A stretch of DNA of 64,000 nucleotides from Stanieria cyanosphaera PCC 7437 (GTDB taxonomy: Bacteria > Cyanobacteriota > Cyanobacteriia > Cyanobacteriales > Xenococcaceae): positions 1,318,001 to 1,382,000 of the forward strand of contig NC_019748.1 in NCBI RefSeq assembly GCF_000317575.1. The letters run 5' to 3'. The translations under genes were made by a program, and so were the position numbers. Shown here piece after piece: positions 8,897 through 17,323 of the stretch. The notes under the pieces were generated by a model. That model had not been told where the DNA came from, made no database searches, and worked only from the letters and a program-made list of their open reading frames with translations. Within the stretch, counting starts at the first letter, position 1. Each line of letters begins with the position of its first letter.

Positions 8897-9817
8897 ATGA
8901 ATCGAGGTATTTATATCACAGCTAATGATAAAGTCACTGACCAAGCGATCGCTCTCTTAAATAGCATTAGATTGTACGATTCGGATACTCCAGTTGTTTT
9001 GATTCCTTATGATGAAAATTATACTCAAATTGCCGAAATTTTAGGTAAATCTCATGGAGTAACAGTTTATCAAGACCTACAATTAATCGAAGATTTATCT
9101 CAACAGCTTTATAATATTTTTGGACAAGGTTTCTTTGACAAACCGAATAAACTCAGAAAGCACGCTTGTTGGTTTGGCGAATTTGATGAATTTCTTTATA
9201 TCGATACCGATATAGTTGTTTTTGAAAAAATTATTGATAATCTTAAATATTTATCTGATTATGATTTTTTGTGTTGTGATTATCAACATAAATCAGGAAT
9301 TAAAAATGTTTTTTCCTCTAAAATAATCGAAGCTCAAGTTATTCAACCTAATGAGATACAAGATACTTTTAATAGTGGTTTTTGGGCTACTAAAAAAGGT
9401 CTAATTACTCAATCAGAAATTCAAAATATTTTTGCTGAATGTGCTGCCCATCCAGAATACTTCGATTTTTCTCAAAAAGTTTCCGATCAACCGATCTTTA
9501 ATTACATGGTTTTAACCAGAATCAAAAAAAGATTTAATCTTGTTCGTCGTGAAGGAAAAGCACCAGGAAGTTGGGCAGGAAGTCCTCATTTTAAAATAAA
9601 AGATCATGTTCTTTTTGATCCTGCTACTAATCAATCTCTGCAATATTTACATTGGGCAGGAATCAAAATACAACCTGGTTGTCCTTACTGGGATATTTGG
9701 AACTATTATCGCTATTTAGGAGAAACTAATCCTCCAGCAGATTTTCCAGTTAACAATTATAATCCAACTCAATTTCAAAAATTTCTTCAAGGCATTAAAA
9801 CAAAATTTAGTTTTTAA
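8897..9817 (+). CDS. GT-A-like glycosyltransferase, paralogue of the preceding gene
   Basis: 306 aa. The N-terminus GIYITANDKVTDQAIALLNS is clearly homologous to that of the previous gene, and FLYIDTDIVVFE supplies the DxD motif. The C-terminal LQYLHWAGIK...CPYWDIWNYYRYL parallels LIYLHYIGLS...FPYRDLFLNYRYL of its neighbour. Start ATG follows AAGGAG. The pair probably arose by tandem duplication and adds successive sugars, but that is inference. Confidence 0.72.
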   Translation: MNRGIYITANDKVTDQAIALLNSIRLYDSDTPVVLIPYDENYTQIAEILGKSHGVTVYQDLQLIEDLSQQLYNIFGQGFFDKPNKLRKHACWFGEFDEFLYIDTDIVVFEKIIDNLKYLSDYDFLCCDYQHKSGIKNVFSSKIIEAQVIQPNEIQDTFNSGFWATKKGLITQSEIQNIFAECAAHPEYFDFSQKVSDQPIFNYMVLTRIKKRFNLVRREGKAPGSWAGSPHFKIKDHVLFDPATNQSLQYLHWAGIKIQPGCPYWDIWNYYRYLGETNPPADFPVNNYNPTQFQKFLQGIKTKFSF

Positions 9818-9843
9818 TTATCAAATTCAAGCAACTTTAAACT

Positions 9844-10617
9844 ATGAATATTGCAGAAAAAAGTTTTTGTTTTTGTACTTTAGCTTTGGGTGAAAAATAT
9901 CGGTTGATGGTTAAAGAGTTAGCTAACGATCTGCAACAATATTCTTCAGGAACTAAATTAATTGTAGGTACAGATAAACCTAATGATTTTGACTCAGAAC
10001 CAAATATTATTGCTTTTAAATTAAATCAGCAAGGAGTTCTTCATTGTTATAATGATAAACGTTTTGTCCTTGAAAAAGCACTATTAAATTTTAAAACGGC
10101 TATTTATATAGATGCAGACACTAAAATAGTCGAAACCATACCTAATGATCTTTTATTTCCCGCTGGTTTGATTGGTTGTCATAAAAATATGTTTGAGCAT
10201 ATTACTAGATATCGTCCACAAGATGTAGAAAAGCTCACCAAAATGTCTTTAAAACTCAATATTAAATTTGAAGAAGCTCAATGGATTGGTGAGTCTTTGT
10301 TTATTATCACAAAAGATGCAGGCAAAGAACAAGACTTTCTAAAAACATGGTCTAAACTTGCTACCTACTCCGAACTAAGAGGAATGTATAGTGGGGAAGG
10401 TAACATTATGGGATTAGCTGCTGCCAAAGTAGGATGGCAGATTAATAAAAGTGAGAGTTGGGATTTTCTTAAACAAATAAGTCAACATTTAGATGCGTCT
10501 CGTCAACGAAGTAAGCAAGCTTTTTGGAGTTATTTTAAATCAAAACTTGCTTATCATTATCGACTCAATAAAATCCGATTATTGGCTTTGAAAGATTTTA
10601 GTTTTTATTATTTGTAA
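9844..10617 (+). CDS. Putative glycosyltransferase with DxD motif
   Basis: 257 aa. Starts SFCFCTLALGEKYRLMVKEL and contains AIYIDADTKIVE near residue 85, again a GT-A type DxD metal site. It belongs to a different subfamily from the two preceding genes and is a paralogue of the gene at 10764. Position 27 nt after the previous stop supports cotranscription. No membrane helix. I do not recognise a characterised homologue. Confidence 0.6.
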   Translation: MNIAEKSFCFCTLALGEKYRLMVKELANDLQQYSSGTKLIVGTDKPNDFDSEPNIIAFKLNQQGVLHCYNDKRFVLEKALLNFKTAIYIDADTKIVETIPNDLLFPAGLIGCHKNMFEHITRYRPQDVEKLTKMSLKLNIKFEEAQWIGESLFIITKDAGKEQDFLKTWSKLATYSELRGMYSGEGNIMGLAAAKVGWQINKSESWDFLKQISQHLDASRQRSKQAFWSYFKSKLAYHYRLNKIRLLALKDFSFYYL

Positions 10618-10690
10618 ATAACGTAAAATTTACTAAATTTTTTAAGTTTCTATTATAGTATTTTTCATGAAAATCTTAGTAATAAACCTG

Positions 10691-10749
10691 AACTGTTATT
10701 CTTTTGTAGAATTGATGCCAAAATATTTTTAAGCCAAACTGACGTTAAT
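10691..10749 (-). repeat. Dispersed intergenic repeat, copy C
   Basis: Shares ATTCTTTTGTAGAATxGATG, CCAAAAT and AACTGACGTTA blocks with copies at 24331-24400 and 50076-50144 (same sense as the 50076 copy). It interrupts the glycosyltransferase run between its fourth and fifth gene. Confidence 0.65.
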
Positions 10750-10763
10750 AATTAAGAAAATTT

Positions 10764-11657
10764 ATGAACATTTTAAAACCCAAACCAAATAACTATTGTT
10801 TTTGTACTGCTGCCTTTGGAGAACAGTATAGAAATTTAGCTAAATTATTAGCAACAGATCTCAATAAATTTGCTCAATCTTTTCCTTTAGTGATTTTTAC
10901 AGATCGACCTCAAGAATTTCAAAATTACTCTAATGTAATTGCTGTCAAGCATTGGTGTAGAGGAGTAAAAACCTATCATGAGAGAAGATTTGCTATTCAG
11001 TATGCATTATCTTATTCCGATACAGTAATTTATTTAGACGCAGATGTGCGTATTTGTGATTTTATACCAGATCAGCTTGAGTTTTTATCTGGTTTGACAG
11101 CGCGTAGTTGTAGTAGCATGGCAAAACATTTAAAAAAGTATGACAAAAAAGATTTAAATACGAAATTTCAGCGCAAAAAAGAGACAATAGAAAAAATGGC
11201 TAATCAAGTTAATGTTAATCTAGACTCTCCTGATTTAAAATTTATTAACGAGTTTCTTTTTGTCATTAAAGCTGATCAAGGAAAAGAATTAGATTTTTTA
11301 CATTGGTGGGGTAAATTAGCTATTTATGCCGATACATTAGGTTTACACAATAACCCCACCTACGCTATGTCTTTAGCTGCTGTAAAAACTAACTTTTCTG
11401 TATTTCATAGTGAAATGATTGGACTAAATTTTTTTGATGATCGGATAGAAAAGGAAAGAATAAAAAGTGGAACGTCAAATCCTAATGCCAAAGCAGAATA
11501 TTTTCGCGCTCAATATGAAATAGAGCAAAAGAAAAACAAGTTGCTAAAACGTTTAATGGGAAAAATTTATCAACCATTAAATGTATTTTATAATTTTATT
11601 CGTGTGCGGATTACTACTATTATCAACCCTTCTAAATTAATAGACTATCAATATTGA
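10764..11657 (+). CDS. Putative glycosyltransferase with DxD motif, paralogue of 9844-10617
   Basis: 297 aa. NYCFCTAAFGEQYRNLAKLL at the N-terminus and VIYLDADVRICD near residue 90 align with the preceding gene. A lysine-rich insertion around residues 125-145 and a basic C-terminal tail distinguish it. The DxD motif is intact, so catalysis is plausible. It is separated from the other four genes by 146 nt that hold a dispersed repeat, so it may have its own promoter. Acceptor and donor unknown. Confidence 0.6.
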   Translation: MNILKPKPNNYCFCTAAFGEQYRNLAKLLATDLNKFAQSFPLVIFTDRPQEFQNYSNVIAVKHWCRGVKTYHERRFAIQYALSYSDTVIYLDADVRICDFIPDQLEFLSGLTARSCSSMAKHLKKYDKKDLNTKFQRKKETIEKMANQVNVNLDSPDLKFINEFLFVIKADQGKELDFLHWWGKLAIYADTLGLHNNPTYAMSLAAVKTNFSVFHSEMIGLNFFDDRIEKERIKSGTSNPNAKAEYFRAQYEIEQKKNKLLKRLMGKIYQPLNVFYNFIRVRITTIINPSKLIDYQY

Positions 11658-11790
11658 GATGCAATTTGTTGAGCTATAGCAATTTTATTTGAGTCATGTA
11701 TTAAATAGGAAAGGCAGGAGGACGCGGCCAGAAATTATTTTCACAAATGATTTAGGCTCGCTATATTAGTAATTAACTATCAACAAAAAT

Positions 11791-12876
11791 TCAATCAATC
11801 CATTGCTGATCGATTTCAATTCCACGACTATCCATAGCAGTTGTAAATAGATTAGTAGGTAAAGCTTGTTCTACAGGATAAATACCTGGTTGATTTAACT
11901 TTCCTTCTAATAATAATTGCGCCACACTACCAGTACCAAAACCTGCTGCGATCGCAGTATTATTATGAGTCATGGTTGAGCAATATTTTCTCAGTTTATT
12001 ATCTTTTATTCCTGTAATTTCTGCTCGCATTGCTACCCCAATTCCACTCCAACGATCTGTTACCGAAGTCATTGAATAACTAACGCGAGAAAAAAATTCA
12101 ATTCCTTTTTTACTTTCAATCCAAGCTGATGGAAAAATATTTGCTGTAATCCAAGTTAAATGATTATATAAATCAGGAATAGAACCAAATTTAGTAACAA
12201 CAGTTTTGACAGGAAAAGAGTGAGGAAAGGTATAGGTTTCTGGAACATCAAACCAATAAACTCCAGTTTTACCATAAGGTTTAGGAAATTCAATGATTTC
12301 TCTTTCTGTATAAGGTAAAATTTTCTGCCATTTACCATCAATCCAGGCTTCAAATTTTTCTCTCAATCCTAAAAAAGTGGTTCGCATCACAGTAATACCA
12401 GCACCACCAGAACCAGCTACAACATAACTTAAATGAATTTTTTCTGGTTGATCAAATTGTTCAACTCCTTGACGCACCATATTATTAGAAATACCTGGAA
12501 AAATCCCCGTATTTAAAATAGCAGTTATTCCTGCTTTTACAGCTTCATCTTGATAAGAAATAACTTGTTCATAAAAAGAACGATGATCGCTAACATCAAG
12601 ATAATTTTTTCCTGTTTCAATGCAAGTTTTTAAAACTCGACCATCTCGATAATGAAAAGGCCCAGCACAATGAATTACTAAATCTACAGGTTCGATTGCC
12701 TTTTTTAATTGTTCTAAATTATCTAGATCTAATTGTAAAAATTGCAAAGGAGGTTGTAATATTTTTGGTTGCCGAGAAGTAACAATTATTTCTGCATCAG
12801 TATGTTTAAGCAAATCTTGGGCAACACTACTACCAATTCTGCCACCACCAATTACTAAAACTTTTTTATTATTCAT
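11791..12876 (-). CDS. Saccharopine dehydrogenase-like NAD(P)-binding protein
   Basis: About 361 aa. An N-terminal Rossmann fold (KVLVIGGGRIGSSVAQDLL) is followed by VDLVIHCAGPFHYRDG and a TGIFPGISNNMVRQGVE region, the pattern of the saccharopine dehydrogenase NADP-binding superfamily. These proteins reduce or oxidise imino/keto compounds or act as trans-acting oxidoreductases. The substrate cannot be inferred. I used the ATG at 12876 instead of a TTG at 12885. The HAD gene upstream on the same strand is 21 nt away, so they probably form an operon with lipB. Confidence 0.78.
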   Translation of the reverse strand: MNNKKVLVIGGGRIGSSVAQDLLKHTDAEIIVTSRQPKILQPPLQFLQLDLDNLEQLKKAIEPVDLVIHCAGPFHYRDGRVLKTCIETGKNYLDVSDHRSFYEQVISYQDEAVKAGITAILNTGIFPGISNNMVRQGVEQFDQPEKIHLSYVVAGSGGAGITVMRTTFLGLREKFEAWIDGKWQKILPYTEREIIEFPKPYGKTGVYWFDVPETYTFPHSFPVKTVVTKFGSIPDLYNHLTWITANIFPSAWIESKKGIEFFSRVSYSMTSVTDRWSGIGVAMRAEITGIKDNKLRKYCSTMTHNNTAIAAGFGTGSVAQLLLEGKLNQPGIYPVEQALPTNLFTTAMDSRGIEIDQQWID

Positions 12877-12897
12877 TACTATCAAAAAATCCTAATT

Positions 12898-13737
12898 CTA
12901 CATTTTAAATTTTGTTTTTTGTTTTAAAATTAATTCTGCTAACTCGGTAAAACCTTCACCTTCCGATTTGCTAGTAATATAAGTTGGTTGATACTGAATC
13001 ACATCACAATAATCTAAAATATTAGCCACACCTACAGATAAAGGAAACAAAGTTTGATTAAAGAGAGATTCGTCATTGGGACTATCACCAACAGTGATTA
13101 TTTGTTGATGATTGATCTGAGGAAAATATTGTTTTAAAATTTGTTGTAATCCCAGAGCTTTATCTTGTAGTAAAGGCTTAATATGACACTGGACATTACT
13201 ATAAGTAAAACTCCAACCGTTTGCTTGACAAATACTTGCCATCTCTTTTAATTCTACAAGAGTTAATTGGTTTAGATCAAAAGTCCAATCAGTTAAGCGA
13301 AAACAATTATCTGCTGATTCTTGAATAGAAGTAAATTTATTTTGCAAAACTTGAAAAATTTCAGCTAACTTTTGACGGTGAGAGAGGGTAAAATTTCCCC
13401 GCCATCTTTCATCACCGTGTTGACGATCAGCACCAAGATTATGTAAATTAATTAGTAACTCACTGTGTGAAGTTAAAGCATCATAAAATAAGCCACCATT
13501 TTCTGCGATTGCGCCTCGAATCGGTAAATAATGAGCAATTCCATTGACCCAACCTGCTGAACGTCCAGTTACAATAACAACATCAATGTTCGCTTGCGCT
13601 AATACTTCTATAGCTTTTAAAAAATTAGACGTAAATTTGCCTTGTGAAGTTAGCGTACCATCCATGTCGGTCGCTACCAACCGAACATCACACAGTTGAT
13701 TGTTTTGAACTGCCTGATTAATAGGAAACAAAGACAT
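12898..13737 (-). CDS. HAD-superfamily (type IIB) phosphatase
   Basis: About 279 aa. Motif I is VATDMDGTLT, motif II VIVTGRS, and motif IV GDSPNDESLF, so the HAD catalytic set is complete. The cap is of the IIB type, shared by Cof-like sugar phosphatases and sucrose- or glycerate-phosphatases. The likely role is hydrolysis of a phosphorylated sugar or metabolite, with an unknown substrate. The ATG at 13737 fits because it leaves a 7-nt gap to lipB. An upstream start at 13779 would overlap lipB and adds unrelated residues. Confidence 0.8.
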   Translation of the reverse strand: MSLFPINQAVQNNQLCDVRLVATDMDGTLTSQGKFTSNFLKAIEVLAQANIDVVIVTGRSAGWVNGIAHYLPIRGAIAENGGLFYDALTSHSELLINLHNLGADRQHGDERWRGNFTLSHRQKLAEIFQVLQNKFTSIQESADNCFRLTDWTFDLNQLTLVELKEMASICQANGWSFTYSNVQCHIKPLLQDKALGLQQILKQYFPQINHQQIITVGDSPNDESLFNQTLFPLSVGVANILDYCDVIQYQPTYITSKSEGEGFTELAELILKQKTKFKM

Positions 13738-13744
13738 ATAAAAA

Positions 13745-14419
13745 CTAATTAATGATCTTAACTTGAAAAACTTCAGCAAAAATTTCGATTAGATCTAGCT
13801 TAATTTGTTCTACAGTAAGAGAAGGAATAAACTGAGCCAAACTGCCTACAGGTTTATTGTCAATTCCACAAGGAACAATCTGATGGAAACCAGTCAAATC
13901 TGGACAAACATTCAGGGAGAAACCATGCATGGTAATCCAACGGCGGACTTTAATTCCAATGGCTGCAACTTTTGCCCCTTTCAACCAAACTCCAGTTAAT
14001 CCAGGAATACGGTATCCTTTCAGTTGATATCGATTTAAGACCCGAATGACTACCTCTTCTAGTTGTCGAAGATACCAATGCAAATCTGCTTGATAAAAGC
14101 GCAAATTTAAGATTGGATAAGCTACTAATTGACCAGGACAATGATAAGTTACTTCTCCGCCTCTTTCAATTCTATATAATTCTTGATTAGTTTGTTTTGG
14201 GTCAAATTTTAAAAAATTCAGACTAGCACCTTTCCCCAAAGTATAGACAGGTGGATGTTCTAGTAAAATCAGCACATCTGACAAATGAGGATTATTAATT
14301 CTAGCTTCAACTAAAGAATGTTGATACTCCCATGCAACAGTATAAGGAACTAAGCCTTGATTATTAAGTAAACATGTTCTAGTGTTTTGAGTTGTATTTA
14401 AATTTAGTTGCTGTGTCAA
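13745..14419 (-). CDS. lipB: Octanoyltransferase LipB
   Basis: 224 aa. Carries the LipB signature [20 protein letters not shown] and the conserved [21 protein letters not shown] segment with its catalytic lysine; the cysteine follows in PCGI. It transfers octanoate from acyl carrier protein to the lipoyl domains of 2-oxoacid dehydrogenases and the glycine cleavage H protein, the first step of lipoate synthesis. The start is a TTG at 14419 without a visible Shine-Dalgarno. No ATG occurs in frame nearby, so the exact N-terminus is uncertain. Confidence 0.93.
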   Translation of the reverse strand: MTQQLNLNTTQNTRTCLLNNQGLVPYTVAWEYQHSLVEARINNPHLSDVLILLEHPPVYTLGKGASLNFLKFDPKQTNQELYRIERGGEVTYHCPGQLVAYPILNLRFYQADLHWYLRQLEEVVIRVLNRYQLKGYRIPGLTGVWLKGAKVAAIGIKVRRWITMHGFSLNVCPDLTGFHQIVPCGIDNKPVGSLAQFIPSLTVEQIKLDLIEIFAEVFQVKIIN

Positions 14420-14854
14420 TTTAAAAAATATAAAAATATGTAAAGGAAATTTAAAAGAATTAAAAAAATTGATGTTTTAGAAAATACAAAATGCTAATCT
14501 ATTGATATAAGATATCAGAAAGAAAGGTATTACTCAACATTGTTTTTCAAGGAGTTAAGAAGCTATTAACCAGTTGAATTTTGTTGGAAAAAAAGTTGAT
14601 AAAACTAAGAAAATCCAAAAATTATCAAGGCTGATTGAGTTACAGGATCTATTTTTATAAGATTTCTTCGCTAGTCTGAAACTCACAATTTTCGAGGAAA
14701 AAATTAATAGTTTTTTACTTAAGCGATCAAGAAAAAAAATCACGCTTAAGGGGGATTTTTATCTTCTCAAAATTTTTGGAAGCAGACATCATCATCAAAA
14801 ACTGCTCACCAGATCAACTATTTTAATTAAAAACTGTAGCATGGAGTGTCGAGT
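14420..14854 (+). promoter_or_regulatory. Long leader region of lrtA/hpf
   Basis: 435 nt without a gene between divergent lipB and lrtA. lrtA transcripts of Synechococcus PCC 7002 are known to have a long 5' leader that governs light/dark stability, so this stretch probably holds the lrtA promoter and leader. Visible structure: CTTAAGCG (14719-14726) can pair with CGCTTAAG (14744-14751). A five-codon minigene (ATG at 14841, MECRV, stop TGA) ends on the lrtA ATG and contains the GGAG that serves as the lrtA ribosome site. No -10 element could be assigned with confidence. Confidence 0.5.
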
Positions 14855-15454
14855 ATGAAGCTTTTGATCCAAGGCAACAACATTACGGTTACCGATGCAA
14901 TTAATGACTATGTTCACAACAAATTAGAAAAAGCAGTTAAACATTATCAAAACATAACTACCAAAGTCGACGTACATCTTTCTGTCGCCAAAAACGCTCG
15001 TGTTAATAATAAACATAAAGCAGAAGTAACTGTATATGCTAATGGAACAGTAATTCGCGCTCAAGAAGGCAGTGAAAATCTGTATGCCAGCATTGATATG
15101 GTATCTGATAAAATTGCTCGTCAATTACGCAAATATAAAGAAAAATTACTTGACCAAAAAACCCAAACTGCTACTAAAACTGGTGAGTTAGTTACAGAAG
15201 GAACTGTTGCCAACGATTTATTTAGCGATCGCTCTCCTGAACTACCAAATGAAGTAGTCAGAATGAAATATTTTTCCATGCCACCGATGACTATTGAAGA
15301 AGCTTTACAACAACTACAATTAGTCGATCACGATTTCTATATGTTTCTCAACAAAGATACTAACGAAATTAATGTTATCTACGTCCGCAATCATGGTGGT
15401 TATGGTGTAATTCAACCTCGTTTTAACCACGAACAAAACGGCAAAAGCGGTTAG
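14855..15454 (+). CDS. lrtA: Long-form ribosome hibernation promoting factor (LrtA/HPF)
   Basis: About 199 aa. The N-terminal domain (to ~residue 100) has the beta-alpha fold of HPF/YfiA ([20 protein letters not shown]). After a linker the C-terminal domain ([20 protein letters not shown] onward) marks the long form that dimerises 70S ribosomes into 100S particles. In cyanobacteria it is the light-repressed lrtA product, active in dark or stress. ATG at 14855 follows GGAG with an 8-nt gap. A GTG at 14846 in frame would put that GGAG at the start codon itself. A terminator follows. Confidence 0.93.
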   Translation: MKLLIQGNNITVTDAINDYVHNKLEKAVKHYQNITTKVDVHLSVAKNARVNNKHKAEVTVYANGTVIRAQEGSENLYASIDMVSDKIARQLRKYKEKLLDQKTQTATKTGELVTEGTVANDLFSDRSPELPNEVVRMKYFSMPPMTIEEALQQLQLVDHDFYMFLNKDTNEINVIYVRNHGGYGVIQPRFNHEQNGKSG

Positions 15455-15493
15455 TTATAGACGGAAGTAGAGTCAAACCAATCTAAATCTTTT

Positions 15494-15526
15494 GAGGGGT
15501 CTTCGCAATGTTTGACCTCTTTTTTC
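15494..15526 (+). terminator. Intrinsic terminator of lrtA
   Basis: AGGGGTC (15495-15501) pairs with GACCTCT (15514-15520) with one G-U pair around a 12-nt loop, followed by a run of T. It lies 40 nt after the lrtA stop. Confidence 0.8.
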
Positions 15527-15528
15527 TT

Positions 15529-15663
15529 TTAGTTTTTCTGCGATCGCATTTTTGGGAATTCTCGCTCTTGGCGATCACATTTATTGCGCGGTTGCATATC
15601 GAGAAAAGTATCGAAATTTTCTTGTTGGGATAAGCCTGACGGTAATGGTTTTGCTTCCCGCAT
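15529..15663 (-). CDS. Possible small protein (44 aa), doubtful
   Basis: An uninterrupted ATG frame encoding MREAKPLPSGLSQQENFDTF followed by LDMQPRN. The N-terminal half looks protein-like. The C-terminal half reads through HIP1-type DNA, and no Shine-Dalgarno is visible. It could be a small gene, a relic, or chance. It is convergent with lrtA and its stop abuts the lrtA terminator. Confidence 0.25.
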   Translation of the reverse strand: MREAKPLPSGLSQQENFDTFLDMQPRNKCDRQEREFPKMRSQKN

Positions 15664-15755
15664 TTGTTGGCTATTGCTTAGTATAAACTAAAAAGAAAGT
15701 CTCTCCGATTTAACGGAAAAACTTCCAGATTCAAAACTTAATTAAAAGTATAACA

Positions 15756-16049
15756 ATGAGTGAACAAGAAAGAGAACAAAATAGAAAAATTAATCAAAAT
15801 TCAAGGAAAATCAACAACTTAGAAAGCCGATTAAAAACTTTAGAACTTGATGTTGAACCAAGAGGACGTATTAGTTTAGCATTTGAAGCTGTAGAAGACG
15901 ATCTTGATGAAATTAAATCTAGTATCAGTAATTTAGATCGAAAAGTAGATCGTTTAGAGCAAACTTCAGAACATCGATTCAATCAATTAAATGCCAAACT
16001 AGAAATAATAATTGAATATTTGACAGGTGTAAATGATTTGCCTGAATAA
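15756..16049 (+). CDS. Small coiled-coil protein of unknown function
   Basis: 97 aa, no cysteine, highly charged. Heptad spacing of hydrophobics (INNLESRLKTLELDV; LDEIKSSISNLDRKVDRLEQ) indicates two coiled-coil segments separated by PRGRISLAFEAVEDD. The pattern resembles small helical proteins of phage or mobile origin, but I do not recognise a family. It precedes rnpB by 34 nt, so readthrough into rnpB is possible. Confidence 0.6.
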   Translation: MSEQEREQNRKINQNSRKINNLESRLKTLELDVEPRGRISLAFEAVEDDLDEIKSSISNLDRKVDRLEQTSEHRFNQLNAKLEIIIEYLTGVNDLPE

Positions 16050-16083
16050 TAAATAATCAAAATAAACTAATATAGTTAGAGGT

Positions 16084-16495
16084 AGAGTAGGTGAGGTAGT
16101 TGCAGGCTTGTTTGATTGACAAGTTTGAGGAAAGTCCGGACTCCCGAAAGACCAAACTTGCTGGGTAACGCCCAGTACAGGCGACTGTGAGGATAGTGCC
16201 ACAGAAACATACCGCCTTTTTTTCAGTCAACAGTAAAAAAAAACTGATAATTGGAAAAGGTAAGGGTGCAAAGGTGGGGTAAGAGCCCACCAGCAGTATC
16301 GAGAGGTACTGGCTCGGTAAACCCCGGTTGGGAGCAAGGTCGAAGGAACAATGGTTGGTCTTTTTCCAGTTCCGTTTTAGGTGAACCGCTAGAGATGTTT
16401 GGTAACAGCCATCCCAGATAGATAACTACCCCCAATAAGACGTAGTATACTATGTCTTTAACTGGGAACAAAATCCGGCTTATTTTCCTACTCTC
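16084..16495 (+). ncRNA. rnpB: RNase P RNA (M1 RNA)
   Basis: Catalytic RNA of RNase P, which trims the 5' leaders of tRNA precursors. Diagnostic conserved cores are present in order: GAGGAAAGTCCGGACTCCC (~16127), GGGTAAGAGCCCACCAG (~16276), GGTAAACCCCGGTTGGGAGC (~16315), CAGATAGATAACTACC and finally ATCCGGCTTAT near the 3' end. AGAGTAGG at 16084-16091 pairs with CCTACTCT at 16487-16494 to close helix P1, which sets the ends. A nearly perfect inverted repeat (16437-16458) forms an extra hairpin near the 3' end. Confidence 0.95.
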
Positions 16496-16521
16496 CTAAT
16501 TGCTTTGGTGAAGAAAGAATA

Positions 16522-17229
16522 GTGCAAGATCCTCGACGACAAAAAGAACTGCGTAAATTAATTGAAAAACTAGGTTTACCAGCTACTTCACCAGTTAACT
16601 GGTCATTATTAGATTTAGCTTTAACTCATCCCAGTATTTCTTCAGAAAAAAATTATCAACAATTAGAATTTGTTGGCGATGCAGTAGTTCGTTTAGCAGC
16701 AGCAGAAATTTTACTGGAAACCTATCCTGATGAACCTGTAGGCGAATTTGCTGCCATTCGTTCAATTTTAGTAAGCGATCGCATTTTAGCTGAGTTAGCA
16801 GATTATTATGGTATTGAACGCTATCTTTTGCTCGGCACAAATGCAACAGGAAACCCCATCGGTAGGCAGTCTTGGTTAGCAGATGCGTTTGAAGCAGTTT
16901 TAGGCGCGTTATATCTTAGTACCCAAACAATGGAATTAGTTCGTCCTTGGTTGGATGACATTCTTAAACTTAAAGCAGAAGAAATTCGTTGCGATCCTGC
17001 ACGCCAAAATTATAAAGATGCTCTGCAAGAATGGAGTCAAAGTAAATACAAAACTTTACCTCAATATCAAGTTCAAGAAAATCAAGTTAGTCAATCTTCT
17101 CAAGACAGATTTATCGCCGAAGTTTGGTTAAATAATTCTTGTTTAGGCAAAGGTGAAGGACGCACCAAGAAATTAGCACAACAAGCTGCTGCTAAAGAGG
17201 CTTTTTTAGCAGTAATTAAACAAAATTAG
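16522..17229 (+). CDS. rnc: Ribonuclease III
   Basis: 235 aa. The N-terminal nuclease domain carries the signature QQLEFVGDAVVRLAAAEIL with metal-binding acidic residues, and a second acidic pair lies in LADAFEAVLGALY. The C-terminal ~75 residues (NYKDALQEWSQ...AKEAF) are a double-stranded RNA-binding domain. It cleaves double-stranded RNA in rRNA and mRNA processing. The start is a GTG 27 nt after the 3' end of rnpB. The pairing of two RNA-processing genes here suggests shared transcription. Confidence 0.95.
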   Translation: MQDPRRQKELRKLIEKLGLPATSPVNWSLLDLALTHPSISSEKNYQQLEFVGDAVVRLAAAEILLETYPDEPVGEFAAIRSILVSDRILAELADYYGIERYLLLGTNATGNPIGRQSWLADAFEAVLGALYLSTQTMELVRPWLDDILKLKAEEIRCDPARQNYKDALQEWSQSKYKTLPQYQVQENQVSQSSQDRFIAEVWLNNSCLGKGEGRTKKLAQQAAAKEAFLAVIKQN

Positions 17230-17275
17230 TCTTTTAGCTTAACAATTAACTAACTAATTTAAATTTAATCGATAA

Positions 17276-17303
17276 GTAGTGCCAATTCATGAATTGTCAC
17301 TAC
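17276..17303. terminator. Palindrome between convergent rnc and chlI
   Basis: GTAGTG-C-CAATTCATGAATTG-T-CACTAC is self-complementary over 28 bp except for one mismatched pair. It sits between two convergent stop codons, so it probably serves as a two-way terminator or transcript-end stabiliser. No strong T run on either side. Confidence 0.55.
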
Positions 17304-17323
17304 CACGTCTTTTTTAAATATAA

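Noticed and set aside
14555..14743. 62-codon minus-strand frame in the lrtA leader
   Set aside because: Low-complexity AT-rich translation with no start signals, and the hairpin and leader context explain the region better.
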